This document shows, piece after piece, positions 1 through 7,878 of a stretch of DNA of 64,000 nt. The stretch's first letter is position 1. Each line of letters starts with the position of its first letter. This DNA comes from JASGIT01 sp047601665 (GTDB lineage Bacteria > Pseudomonadota > Gammaproteobacteria > Burkholderiales > Burkholderiaceae_C). The notes beneath the pieces are model-generated. The model saw nothing but the letters and a program-made list of their open reading frames with translations. It was not told where the DNA came from and searched no databases. Position numbers and translations under genes: made by a program. The DNA lies in contig JASGIT010000001.1 in assembly GCA_047601665.1 (NCBI GenBank), forward strand, positions 2,914,001 to 2,978,000. Direction: 5' to 3'.

Positions 1-138
1 GGCGACGTGATCGCCGTGATGGAGGCGATGAAGATGGAGATGCAGGTGACGGCGCACCGGGCGGGGCGCATCACGCTGGTGGCGCAGGCGGGGAGCAGTC
101 AGGCGGCGGGGGCGTGCATTGCGCGCATCGGGGAATGA
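1..138 (+). CDS. Biotin carboxyl carrier domain, C-terminal end of a biotin-dependent carboxylase subunit (5' truncated by window)
   Basis: Only the last 45 codons are present, in the frame starting at base 1 and ending with TGA at 136-138. The peptide contains EAMKMEM, the biotin attachment motif, with the lysine at local residue 11. This is followed by the usual short beta-rich tail, so the fragment is the biotinyl domain that carries carboxybiotin between two active sites. Such a domain ends the alpha subunit of acetyl-, propionyl- or methylcrotonyl-CoA carboxylases and also urea carboxylase. The urea transporter 3 kb downstream makes a urea-metabolism link tempting, but nothing in the fragment decides which enzyme it is. 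Confidence 0.85.
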   Translation, partial: GDVIAVMEAMKMEMQVTAHRAGRITLVAQAGSSQAAGACIARIGE

Positions 139-141
139 GGC

Positions 142-516
142 TCAGTGCCTGCCGAGCACATACGGAACCCGCACGCCGGGCTCGTTTTCCGGGAAGTCCT
201 TGGTGTTGCGGGACACCAGCAAGAGTGAATGCACCTGGGCCGTCGCCCAGATGATGGCATCGGGCAAGCGGATGCGCCGGGCCTTGCGGATGGCCACGGC
301 CCGCTCCGCCACGGCATCGTCCAGCGCCAGCACGTCGAACGACAGCAGCCACGCCCGCACGGCTGCTTCGTCCTCGGGGCCGGTACCCGCAAGCACTTCC
401 ATCCAGGTGATGGCGCTGATCGCCTTGTAGCCATAGCGCGCCAGTTCCTGGTCTGCCGCGTCCACGCCGTTCAGGTAGTCGATCAGGACGTTGGTGTCGA
501 AAAGCGCCTTCACCAT
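142..516 (-). CDS. vapC: VapC-type PIN-domain ribonuclease toxin
   Basis: A 124-residue PIN-domain protein starting MVKALFDTN. The acidic metal-binding residues of the family are visible: Asp in FDTNVLIDYL near residue 7, Glu in TWMEVL near 40, Asp in LPDAIIWATA near 84, and Asp in the RNTKDF segment near 105. The ATG at 516 is chosen over an upstream in-frame start because it overlaps the end of the antitoxin gene (GAATGGTGA), the usual translational coupling of antitoxin-toxin pairs. VapC toxins are Mg-dependent RNases, often acting on tRNA or rRNA, that are held inactive by the cognate antitoxin. The target here cannot be read from sequence. Confidence 0.88.
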   Translation of the reverse strand: MVKALFDTNVLIDYLNGVDAADQELARYGYKAISAITWMEVLAGTGPEDEAAVRAWLLSFDVLALDDAVAERAVAIRKARRIRLPDAIIWATAQVHSLLLVSRNTKDFPENEPGVRVPYVLGRH

Positions 517-728
517 TCGGAGCGCATCGCTTCCTGGTATTCCAGGCCATCGGGCTGCCGGCCTTTCCACAAGCCGAACACGCTCTTTCCCGGTGCAGGC
601 CTGCGCTGTGCCAGGTAGGTGTCGATCGCATCGCGGATGAGGGCGGCGCGCGGGCGGCCCTCCGCTTGCACCAGCGCCGCCAGCGCCTGCACTTGGGCTT
701 CAGGGAGATCGACCAGGATGCGGCTCAT
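510..728 (-). CDS. vapB: Ribbon-helix-helix antitoxin of the VapBC-type pair
   Basis: A 72-residue protein. The N-terminal half (MSRILVDLPEAQVQALAALV, then ...RAALIRDAIDTYL) has the short beta strand plus two helices of a ribbon-helix-helix DNA-binding domain. The C-terminal tail (PAPGKSVFGLWKGR...EAMRSEW) is the type that wraps round a PIN toxin. It precedes vapC and overlaps it by 7 bp. Antitoxins of this kind repress their own promoter, and an inverted and direct repeat lies just upstream at 741-768. The family could equally be called CopG-like. Confidence 0.85.
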   Translation of the reverse strand: MSRILVDLPEAQVQALAALVQAEGRPRAALIRDAIDTYLAQRRPAPGKSVFGLWKGRQPDGLEYQEAMRSEW

Positions 729-740
729 GGGGAGTCTGAT

Positions 741-768
741 TGATATGTGATGTGTATATCGTATATCA
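741..768. promoter_or_regulatory. Candidate VapB operator
   Basis: TGATAT at 741-746 and ATATCA at 763-768 form an inverted repeat. A direct repeat TATATC-G-TATATC lies at 755-767. The AT-rich block sits 12 bp upstream of the vapB start in otherwise GC-rich DNA. Autoregulation by the antitoxin is the family norm; binding here is inferred. Confidence 0.5.
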
Positions 769-869
769 ATTCAGTCTTCGTGCGGCGCCGAAAGTCTTGC
801 CGCCGTCCGGGCCGGCGGCGTAATAATGGCCCATGCCGCCTGCTTCCTGGGGGCCGTATCCAAGGAGCC

Positions 870-1943
870 ATGCCTCATTCCCGCGACATCCGCTTCGTCA
901 CGGCCAGCGATGGTGTTCAGCTGGCGACCGCGCGCTACGGCGCGGGGCCGGTGCTCATCAAGGCGGCCACCTGGCTCACGCACGTCGAGCACGTGCTGCC
1001 CGGCTCGCACCAGGCCGCGCTGATCGACGAGTTCGCGCCCGGCCACACCTACGTGGAGTACGACACGCGCGGCTGCGGCCTCTCGCAGCGGCGGGTGGAC
1101 GACATTTCCTTCGAGGCCTGGGTGCGCGACCTGGAGGCGGTCGCCGACGCCTACGGCGGCCAGGCGCCGTTCACGCTGCTGGGCTTCACCTGCGCGGCGG
1201 GCATCGCCGTCGAGTACGCGGCTCGCCATCCCGAGCGGGTCAAGCAGCTGATCCTGTTCGGCGGCTTCGTCACCTCCTACCACAGCACCAGCTTTCCCGA
1301 CCCGGCCGTGCGCCGCGAGGGCGACCTGATGCTCGAACTGGCGGAACTGGGCTGGGGCAGCAGTTCGCCCGCGTTCCGCCAGGTGTTCGTGTCGCGCTTT
1401 TTGCCCGATGCCACGCCGGCGCAGTGGCATGCGTTCGACGAACTCCAGCGCAGCACGGCCACGCCCGACGTGACGGTGCGCTACCTGCGCGCGCTGTACG
1501 GCATGAACGTGAAAGCGGCCGCCGCGCGCGTGCGCTGCCCCACGCTGGTGCTGCACCCCCGGGGCGACCAGATGGTGCCCTTCGAGCAGGGGCGCCGCCT
1601 GGCCGCGCTCATTCCGGGCGCGCGCTTCGTTCCGCTGGATGGACGCAACCACGTGCCCTTCCCGCACGAGCCGGCCTGGAGCGCCTTCGTGCGCGAGACG
1701 CGCGCATTCCTGGGCAATGCGCCGGCCACGCCCGCCGACGTGCCCGCCCCGCTCACCCCGCGCCAATCCGAGGTGCTGCGCCGCATCGCCTTCGGCGAGT
1801 CGGACAAGCAGATCGCCGCCGCCCTGCGGCTGAGCCCCCGCACGGTGGAAATGCACGCCGCCCGCGCCCTGCAGGCCCTGGGCTGCCGCACCCGCGCCGA
1901 GGCCGTGCGCCGCGCCACCGAGCACCGCCTGCTGCAGGCCTGA
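870..1943 (+). CDS. Alpha/beta-hydrolase fused to a C-terminal LuxR-type helix-turn-helix
   Basis: A 357-residue protein. Residues about 1-275 form an alpha/beta-hydrolase fold with a probable acid residue in RGDQMVPF and a probable catalytic histidine in GRNHVPFPHEP. Residues about 290-350 (LTPRQSEVLRRIAFGES... to LSPRTVEMHAARALQALG) form a LuxR/GerE DNA-binding domain. The start at 870 follows AAGGAG at 862-867; an upstream in-frame start lacks support. Proteins with this order are thought to be transcription regulators whose hydrolase domain senses a ligand. The nucleophile elbow is unusual: it reads LLGFTCAAG where relatives have a Ser-Gly-Gly motif, so Thr or Cys replaces Ser. The domain may bind rather than cleave its ligand. 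Confidence 0.8.
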   Translation: MPHSRDIRFVTASDGVQLATARYGAGPVLIKAATWLTHVEHVLPGSHQAALIDEFAPGHTYVEYDTRGCGLSQRRVDDISFEAWVRDLEAVADAYGGQAPFTLLGFTCAAGIAVEYAARHPERVKQLILFGGFVTSYHSTSFPDPAVRREGDLMLELAELGWGSSSPAFRQVFVSRFLPDATPAQWHAFDELQRSTATPDVTVRYLRALYGMNVKAAAARVRCPTLVLHPRGDQMVPFEQGRRLAALIPGARFVPLDGRNHVPFPHEPAWSAFVRETRAFLGNAPATPADVPAPLTPRQSEVLRRIAFGESDKQIAAALRLSPRTVEMHAARALQALGCRTRAEAVRRATEHRLLQA

Positions 1944-2051
1944 CGGGGCTACCCCGGTAAGCGGCCGCACGGCCAGCGCCTTCTACCGTAGTTGGCCGAC
2001 TGGCGCGGAAGGGGGCGCCCGGCGTTCAATCCTCCACATCGAGGATGAATC

Positions 2052-2798
2052 ATGAAAAAACTCTTGTTTGCGCTCTACGGCCTGGCCGCCTACGTCTTCT
2101 CCCTGGCGGTGTTCGGGTACCTCATGGCCTTCGTCGGCAACTGGCCGTGGGTGCCCGGCATCGACGCGGCCGGCCCCGGCACGGCGCCGGCCATGGCCCT
2201 GGCGGTCGATGGGGCGCTGCTGGCGCTGTTCGCCGCGCAGCACAGCGTGATGGCGCGCCCGGCCTTCAAGCGCGCCTGGACGCGCCTCGTGCCGCCGGCC
2301 GCCGAGCGCAGCACCTTCGTGCTGATCGCCAGCGCGGCGCTGGCGCTGCTGGCGTGGCAATGGCGCGCCATTCCCGCCCCGGTGCTGTGGGACGCGCGCG
2401 GCGGCGCGCTGGCGCCGGTGTTGGCGGGCGTGTCGCTGCTGGGCTGGGGCGTGGTGGTGGTGAGCACCTACCTCATCGACCACTTCGAACTGTTCGGCCT
2501 GCGCCAGTCGCTGGCGCCGCTGTTCGGCTGGCGGCCCGCGGCGGCTGTGTTCCGCACCCCGCTGCTGTACCGCCACGTGCGCCATCCGCTGTACCTGGGC
2601 TTCCTCGTCGCGTTCTGGGCCGCGCCCGTCATGACGGCCGGCCACCTGCTGTTCGCCGCCGCGATGACGGCCTACACCCTGGTCGGCATCTGGTTCGAGG
2701 AGCGCGATCTGGTGGCGCGGTTCGGTGCGTCCTACCGGCAGTACCGCCAGCGCACCGGCAAGCTGCTGCCGCGCATCGGCCGGGCCAGGCCGCTCTAG
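2052..2798 (+). CDS. mddA: Methanethiol S-methyltransferase-like membrane protein (MddA/NnrU family)
   Basis: A 248-residue protein with about five to six hydrophobic segments. It contains FAAQHSVMARPAFKRAW, then a VPPAAERSTFVL segment, and near the C terminus RHVRHPLYLGFL and WFEERDLVARFG. The last two are the SAM-binding signatures of the isoprenylcysteine methyltransferase/phospholipid methyltransferase superfamily. The combination fits the MddA group, which methylates methanethiol to dimethyl sulfide. The start has a weak ribosome site (GAGGATGAATC). It stands alone between a LuxR-hydrolase and the urea transporter, so context does not confirm the substrate. A general NnrU-like methyltransferase is the alternative. 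Confidence 0.65.
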   Translation: MKKLLFALYGLAAYVFSLAVFGYLMAFVGNWPWVPGIDAAGPGTAPAMALAVDGALLALFAAQHSVMARPAFKRAWTRLVPPAAERSTFVLIASAALALLAWQWRAIPAPVLWDARGGALAPVLAGVSLLGWGVVVVSTYLIDHFELFGLRQSLAPLFGWRPAAAVFRTPLLYRHVRHPLYLGFLVAFWAAPVMTAGHLLFAAAMTAYTLVGIWFEERDLVARFGASYRQYRQRTGKLLPRIGRARPL

Positions 2799-2879
2799 CT
2801 CACCGATTGCATCGGCAGAAGACGCCATGAGAGCTCTGCGCGTTTATTGCACTTGAACTTGAGTTTGCCCTTATCCAGC

Positions 2880-2895
2880 AAGCGCTGGCAGCTAT
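2880..2895 (-). repeat. Dispersed REP-like repeat, intergenic copy 1
   Basis: AAGCGCTGGCAGCTAT, read in reverse as ATAGCTGCCAGCGCTT, lies in the mddA-urtA spacer. It is identical to the copy before urtE (8628-8643) and to part of the copy at 51821-51844. The rest of the spacer (2799-3007) shows no gene and no convincing sigma-54 site for urt. Confidence 0.7.
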
Positions 2896-3007
2896 CCATT
2901 TTGATGTCCCCTTAGCGCCCCCTGTACGCCATGCGGCGTATGTGCAGTGCAGCAATCGCTTCGTAGCATGACACCGTCACTTACTACTGAAGCAGAAAGA
3001 GCACACC

Positions 3008-4261
3008 ATGCACCGCCGCACCACCCTCAAGACCCTGGCCGCCGCGCTGGCTTGCGCTGGCATCACCGCTCACGCCGCCGACACCATCAAGGTGGGCGTG
3101 CTGCACAGCCTCTCGGGCACCATGGCCATTTCGGAGACCGTGCTCAAGGACACGGTGCTCATGGCCATCGACGACATCAATGCCAAGGGCGGCGTGCTGG
3201 GCAAGAAGCTCGAACCCGTGGTGGTGGACCCGGCCTCCAACTGGCCCCTGTTCGCCGAAAAGGCCAAGCAGCTGCTGGGGCAGGACAAGGTGTCCGTCAT
3301 CTTCGGCTGCTGGACTTCGGTGAGCCGCAAGTCGGTGCTGCCCGTGGTGGAGGAGATGAACGGCCTGCTGTTCTACCCCGTGCAGTACGAGGGCGAGGAA
3401 CTGTCCAAGAACGTGTTCTACACCGGCGCCGCGCCCAACCAGCAGGCCATTCCCGCCGTTGACTACCTGATGAGCAAGGACGGCGGCGGCGCCAAGCGCT
3501 GGGTGCTGCTGGGCACCGACTACGTGTACCCGCGCACCACCAACAAGATCCTGCGCGCCTACCTCAAGTCCAAGGGCGTGAAGGACGCGGACATCGACGA
3601 GAAGTACACCCCCTTCGGCCATTCGGACTACCAGACCATCGTGGCCGACATCAAGAAGTTCAGCCAGGGCGGCAAGACGGCGGTGGTGTCCACCATCAAC
3701 GGCGACTCCAACGTGCCCTTCTACAAGGAACTGGGCAATGCCGGCATCAAGGCCAAGGACGTGCCCGTGGTCGCCTTCAGCGTGGGCGAGGAAGAGCTGC
3801 GCGGCGTGGACCCCAAGCCCCTGGTGGGCCACCTGGCGGCGTGGAACTACTTCATGTCGCTGAAGAACCCGACCAATGCGGCCTGGATCAAGCAGTGGAG
3901 CGACTACGCCAAGGCCAAGAACATCCCCGGCCACAAGGACAAGCCGCTGACCAACGACCCGATGGAAGCCACCTGGATCGGCATCCACATGTGGAAGCAG
4001 GCCGTCGAGAAGGCCAAGAGCACCGACACCGACAAGGTCATCGCCGCCATGGCCGGCCAGACCTTCAAGGCGCCGGATGGCTTCACCGTCGAGATGGACC
4101 CGAAGAACCACCACCTGCACAAGCCGGTGTTCATCGGCGAGATCAAGGCCGACGGCCAGTTCAACGTGGTGTGGAAGACCAAGGAGCCCATCAAGGCCCA
4201 ACCCTGGAGCCCCTACATCGAGGGCAACGACAAGAAGAAGGACGAGCCGGTGGCGAAGTAA
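3008..4261 (+). CDS. urtA: Urea ABC transporter, periplasmic substrate-binding protein
   Basis: A 417-residue protein with a signal peptide (MHRRTTLKTLAAALACAG... cleavage near AHA-AD). It is a type I periplasmic binding protein of the branched-chain amino acid/urea family. VGVLHSLSGTMAISE at the mature N terminus and the FGCWTSVSRKSVLPV and NGLLFYPVQYEGEE segments are characteristic of UrtA. UrtA delivers urea to the UrtBCDE permease-ATPase complex. It is the first gene of urtABCD and is followed 18 bp later by urtB. Transport of urea or short amides at low nitrogen is the known role of the family. I saw no clear NtrC or sigma-54 site upstream. Confidence 0.95.
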   Translation: MHRRTTLKTLAAALACAGITAHAADTIKVGVLHSLSGTMAISETVLKDTVLMAIDDINAKGGVLGKKLEPVVVDPASNWPLFAEKAKQLLGQDKVSVIFGCWTSVSRKSVLPVVEEMNGLLFYPVQYEGEELSKNVFYTGAAPNQQAIPAVDYLMSKDGGGAKRWVLLGTDYVYPRTTNKILRAYLKSKGVKDADIDEKYTPFGHSDYQTIVADIKKFSQGGKTAVVSTINGDSNVPFYKELGNAGIKAKDVPVVAFSVGEEELRGVDPKPLVGHLAAWNYFMSLKNPTNAAWIKQWSDYAKAKNIPGHKDKPLTNDPMEATWIGIHMWKQAVEKAKSTDTDKVIAAMAGQTFKAPDGFTVEMDPKNHHLHKPVFIGEIKADGQFNVVWKTKEPIKAQPWSPYIEGNDKKKDEPVAK

Positions 4262-4279
4262 ACAAGCAAAGGGAGTTTC

Positions 4280-5848
4280 ATGCTGCGACGAATCCTGGCC
4301 TGCCTCGCGCTCATCGGCGCGTGCGGCATGGCCCATGCGCTCACCGCCGGGCAGGCCCTGGAGATGGCCCAGGGCGACACCGACGCGCGCATTGCCGCCG
4401 TGCAGGCCGCGGCGGCACAGCCCGACGCGCGCACCGCCGCCTACCTGCAAGCGCTGGGCGACGACGCCGTGGTCATCGCCCAGGGCCGCGCCTGGATCGT
4501 GCGGGACGGCAAGGCGCAAGACCCCGCGACCGGGGCCGAGGCGCCCCTGCCCGCCGACGCGGAAGAGGTGGTCAGCAACAACCGCCTGCGCGGCGAGATC
4601 GACACCGCGCTGGCCGCGCTGCAACTGTTCGCGCCCGACGCCAAGGCCCGCCTGGGCGCGGCGCAGGCGCTGTCGAAGGAGCCCGACGCCGCGCGCCTGC
4701 CCTTGATCGCCAAGGCGCTGGCGGCGGAAAAGGATGCCGCCGTCAAGGCGCAGCTGGAACTGGCCCAGGCCGCCATACAGCTTGCCAGCGACCAGCCCGA
4801 CACGCGCCGCGCCGCCGCCGCGCACCTGGCCCAGAGCCCCACGCCCGACACGCGCCTGCTGCTGTCCCAGCGCCTGGGCGTGGAGGACGACGCCGCTGTC
4901 AAGGCCCAGATCAAGCGCGCTCTCTCCGAAGTGGACGACAGCCTGGCCTGGGGCGACCGCCTGGGCGCGCTGTTCTCGGGCCTGAGCCTGGGCAGCATCC
5001 TGCTGCTGGTGGCGCTGGGCCTGGCCATCACCTACGGGCTGATGGGCGTCATCAACATGGCGCATGGCGAACTCATGATGATCGGCGCCTACGCCACCTG
5101 CGTGGTGCAGGGCCTGTTCCAGAAGTACCTGCCCGGCGCGTTCGACTGGTACCTGCTGGCCGCGCTGCCCGTGGCGTTCCTGGCGTCCGCCCTGGTGGGC
5201 GCGGCGCTGGAGCGCGGCGTGCTGCGCTTCCTCTGGGGCCGCCCGCTCGAAACCCTGCTGGCCACCTGGGGCATCAGCCTGGTGCTGATGCAAGCGGTGC
5301 GCAGCCTGTTCGGCGCGCAGAACCAGGGCGTGGAAAACCCGTCGTGGATGAGCGGCGGCTGGCAGGTGCTGCCCAACCTCATCCTGCCCTACAACCGGCT
5401 GGTGATCGTGGCGTTCGCCGCCGTGGTGCTGATGGGCATGTGGTGGCTGATCGGGCGCACGCGCATGGGCCTGTTCGTGCGCGCCGTCACGCAGAACCGG
5501 GGCATGGCCGCGTGCACCGGCGTGAACACGGCGCGCGTGGACACCATGGCTTTCGCGCTCGGCTCGGGCCTCGCGGGGCTGGCGGGCTGCGCGCTCTCGC
5601 AGGTGGGCAACGTGGGGCCGGACCTGGGCCAGGGCTACATCGTGGACGCCTTCATGGTCGTGGTGCTGGGCGGCGTGGGCCAGCTGGCGGGCACGGTGTG
5701 GGCCGCGCTGGGGCTGGGCGTGCTCGCCAAGCTGCTCGAAGGCGTGACGGGCGCGGTGCTCGCCAAGATCGCCGTGCTGGTGTTCATCATCGTCTTCATT
5801 CAAAAACGCCCGCAGGGCCTGTTCGCGGTGAAGGGGCGCGCGGCATGA
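4280..5848 (+). CDS. urtB: Urea ABC transporter permease UrtB
   Basis: A 522-residue protein. Residues 1-20 look like a signal peptide. Residues about 20-225 are a periplasmic alanine-rich helical domain typical of proteobacterial UrtB and absent from LivH. The remainder is a LivH-type permease with about eight hydrophobic helices, including ITYGLMGVINMAHGELMMIG. The start follows GGGAG at 4271-4275. The stop TGA overlaps the urtC start in ATGA at 5845-5848, indicating translational coupling. It forms the channel together with UrtC. Confidence 0.94.
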   Translation: MLRRILACLALIGACGMAHALTAGQALEMAQGDTDARIAAVQAAAAQPDARTAAYLQALGDDAVVIAQGRAWIVRDGKAQDPATGAEAPLPADAEEVVSNNRLRGEIDTALAALQLFAPDAKARLGAAQALSKEPDAARLPLIAKALAAEKDAAVKAQLELAQAAIQLASDQPDTRRAAAAHLAQSPTPDTRLLLSQRLGVEDDAAVKAQIKRALSEVDDSLAWGDRLGALFSGLSLGSILLLVALGLAITYGLMGVINMAHGELMMIGAYATCVVQGLFQKYLPGAFDWYLLAALPVAFLASALVGAALERGVLRFLWGRPLETLLATWGISLVLMQAVRSLFGAQNQGVENPSWMSGGWQVLPNLILPYNRLVIVAFAAVVLMGMWWLIGRTRMGLFVRAVTQNRGMAACTGVNTARVDTMAFALGSGLAGLAGCALSQVGNVGPDLGQGYIVDAFMVVVLGGVGQLAGTVWAALGLGVLAKLLEGVTGAVLAKIAVLVFIIVFIQKRPQGLFAVKGRAA

Positions 5849-6969
5849 CGACTTCCACTTTGCAATTGCCCACGCCATTGCCCACCGCTGCTCCGCTGCT
5901 CTCGCGCCCCGGCTGGTCCGCGTTCGCCGTGGCGCTCATCGTGGTGTGCGCCATCGCGCCGCTGCTCAACCTGTGGGTGCCCGCGGGCAGCGCCTTGCAC
6001 CTGAGCGACTACGCCGTCGCGCTGCTGGGCCGCATGATGTGCTACGCCATCTGCGCGCTGGCCATGGACCTGATCTGGGGCTACACCGGCATCCTGAGCC
6101 TGGGCCACGGCCTGTTCTTCGCGCTGGGCGGCTACGTGATGGGCATGTACCTCATGCGCCAGATCGGGCGCGACGGCAGCTACGGCAGCGACCTGCCCGA
6201 CTTCATGGTCTTCCTGGACTGGAAGGAACTGCCCTGGCACTGGCTGCTGTCGGGCAGCTTCGCGGCCACGCTGTTCCTGATCGTCGCGGTGCCGGGGCTG
6301 GTGGCCTTCGTGTTCGGCTACTTCGCGTTCCGCTCGCGCATCCAGGGCGTGTACTTCTCCATCATCACGCAGGCGCTGACCTACGCGGCCATGCTGCTGT
6401 TCTTCCGCAACGAGACGGGGCTGGGCGGCAACAACGGGTTCACGGACTTCAAGCGCATCCTGGGCCAGCCCATCGCCACGCAGGAGATGCGCATGTTCCT
6501 GTTCGTGCTCACGGGCTGCGTGCTGCTCGCGTTCTTCCTGCTGGCGCGCTGGCTGGTGGCGAGCAAGTTCGGCCGCGTGCTGCAGGCGGTGCGCGACGCG
6601 GAGAGCCGCGTGATGTTCTCGGGCTACTCGCCGCTGCCGTACAAGCTCGCCATCTGGACGCTCAGCGCCATGATGTGCGGCGTGGCCGGCGCGCTGTACG
6701 TGCCGCAGGTGGGCATCATCAACCCCGGCGAGATGAGCGTGGCCAACTCCATCGAGATCGCCGTGTGGGCCGCCGTGGGCGGGCGCGGCACGCTGGTGGG
6801 GCCGATCGTGGGCGCGTTCGCGGTCAACGGCATGAAAAGCTGGCTCACCGCCGTCGCGCCCGAGTTCTGGCTGTACTGCCTGGGGGCGCTGTTCATCGCC
6901 GTCACGCTGTTCCTGCCCGACGGCATCGTGGGCCTGGTGCGCAAATTGAGAAAGGGGGCCGCGAAATGA
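5845..6969 (+). CDS. urtC: Urea ABC transporter permease UrtC
   Basis: A 374-residue LivM-type permease. The start is the ATG of the ATGA overlap with urtB; a much longer open frame through this region starts inside urtA and is spurious. DLIWGYTGILSLGHGLFFALGG and the late GGRGTLVGPIVGAFAVNGMKSWL segment are the conserved inner-membrane loops that contact the ATPases. The insert GSYGSDLPDFMVFLDWKELPWHW is a usual UrtC feature that LivM lacks. It is coupled to urtD by a second ATGA overlap at 6966-6969. Confidence 0.94.
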   Translation: MTTSTLQLPTPLPTAAPLLSRPGWSAFAVALIVVCAIAPLLNLWVPAGSALHLSDYAVALLGRMMCYAICALAMDLIWGYTGILSLGHGLFFALGGYVMGMYLMRQIGRDGSYGSDLPDFMVFLDWKELPWHWLLSGSFAATLFLIVAVPGLVAFVFGYFAFRSRIQGVYFSIITQALTYAAMLLFFRNETGLGGNNGFTDFKRILGQPIATQEMRMFLFVLTGCVLLAFFLLARWLVASKFGRVLQAVRDAESRVMFSGYSPLPYKLAIWTLSAMMCGVAGALYVPQVGIINPGEMSVANSIEIAVWAAVGGRGTLVGPIVGAFAVNGMKSWLTAVAPEFWLYCLGALFIAVTLFLPDGIVGLVRKLRKGAAK

Positions 6970-7841
6970 CGCCGGACCTCATGGAAGAAGGCGCGCGCCG
7001 GGTCACCGAGCGCATCGCCAAGGAAGCGCAGGGCCGCACCGAATCCGGTGGCCGCGCGGCGGGCTTCGCGCGCCCGGCGGTGGCCGGGCAGGTGGACGTG
7101 ACGCATGGCCGCATCCTGTACCTGGAAGACGTGCACGTGAGCTTCGACGGCTTCAAGGCCATCAACGGCCTGCACCTCGACATCGCCCCGGGCGAGCTGC
7201 GCTGCATCATCGGCCCCAACGGCGCGGGCAAGACGACGATGATGGACATCATCACCGGCAAGACGCGGCCCGACGCGGGCACGGTGTTCTTCGGCTCCAC
7301 CATCGACCTGCTGCGCCACAACGAGCCCGAGATCGCCCAGCTGGGCATTGGCCGCAAGTTCCAGAAGCCCACGGTGTTCGAGAAGCTCTCGGTGTTCGAG
7401 AACCTCGAACTCGCGCTGAAGACGCACAAGGGCGTGGGCGCCAGCCTGTTCTTCAAGCTGAACAGCGAACAGACCGACCGGCTGGCCGAGGTGCTGCGCA
7501 CCATCCACCTCGCGGAACACGCGGCGCGGCAGGCGGGCGAGCTGAGCCACGGGCAGAAGCAGTGGCTGGAGATCGGCATGTTGCTGATGCAGGACCCGCA
7601 GCTGCTGCTGCTCGACGAGCCCGTGGCGGGGATGACGGACGAGGAGACGGCGCGCACCGCCGAGCTGTTCCTTTCGCTCAAGGGCAAGCATTCGCTGATG
7701 GTGGTGGAGCACGACATGTCGTTCATTCGCGCTATTTCGGAGAAGGTCACGGTGCTGTGTGATGGCTCCGTGCTGGCTGAAGGCACGCTCGACCAGGTGC
7801 AGGCGGACGAGCGGGTCATCGAGGTTTATCTGGGACGGTGA
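6966..7841 (+). CDS. urtD: Urea ABC transporter ATP-binding protein UrtD
   Basis: A 291-residue ATPase: about 45 N-terminal residues, then a LivG-type ABC domain. Walker A is GPNGAGKTT, the signature region is LSHGQKQWLEIGMLL, and Walker B is LLLLDEPVAGM, followed by the H-loop VVEHDMSF. LSHGQ in place of LSGGQ is normal for UrtD. It pairs with UrtE to drive the UrtBC permease. Unlike most urt operons, where urtE follows within a few bases, the next gene lies 827 bp away beyond a large inverted repeat. Confidence 0.94.
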   Translation: MTPDLMEEGARRVTERIAKEAQGRTESGGRAAGFARPAVAGQVDVTHGRILYLEDVHVSFDGFKAINGLHLDIAPGELRCIIGPNGAGKTTMMDIITGKTRPDAGTVFFGSTIDLLRHNEPEIAQLGIGRKFQKPTVFEKLSVFENLELALKTHKGVGASLFFKLNSEQTDRLAEVLRTIHLAEHAARQAGELSHGQKQWLEIGMLLMQDPQLLLLDEPVAGMTDEETARTAELFLSLKGKHSLMVVEHDMSFIRAISEKVTVLCDGSVLAEGTLDQVQADERVIEVYLGR

Positions 7842-7878
7842 GTGATGGTGGCGGACGGTTGTCGTGAGGTGTCTTTCC

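Noticed and set aside
2799..3007. A sigma-54 or NtrC promoter before urtA
   Set aside because: Nitrogen control is plausible for urea uptake, but no GG-N10-GC match with flanking consensus could be placed.
2984..5878. 964-residue open frame on the minus strand across urtA and urtB
   Set aside because: Antisense shadow of high-GC coding sequence: His/Gln/Arg/Gly-rich, no family resemblance, and two well-supported genes on the other strand.
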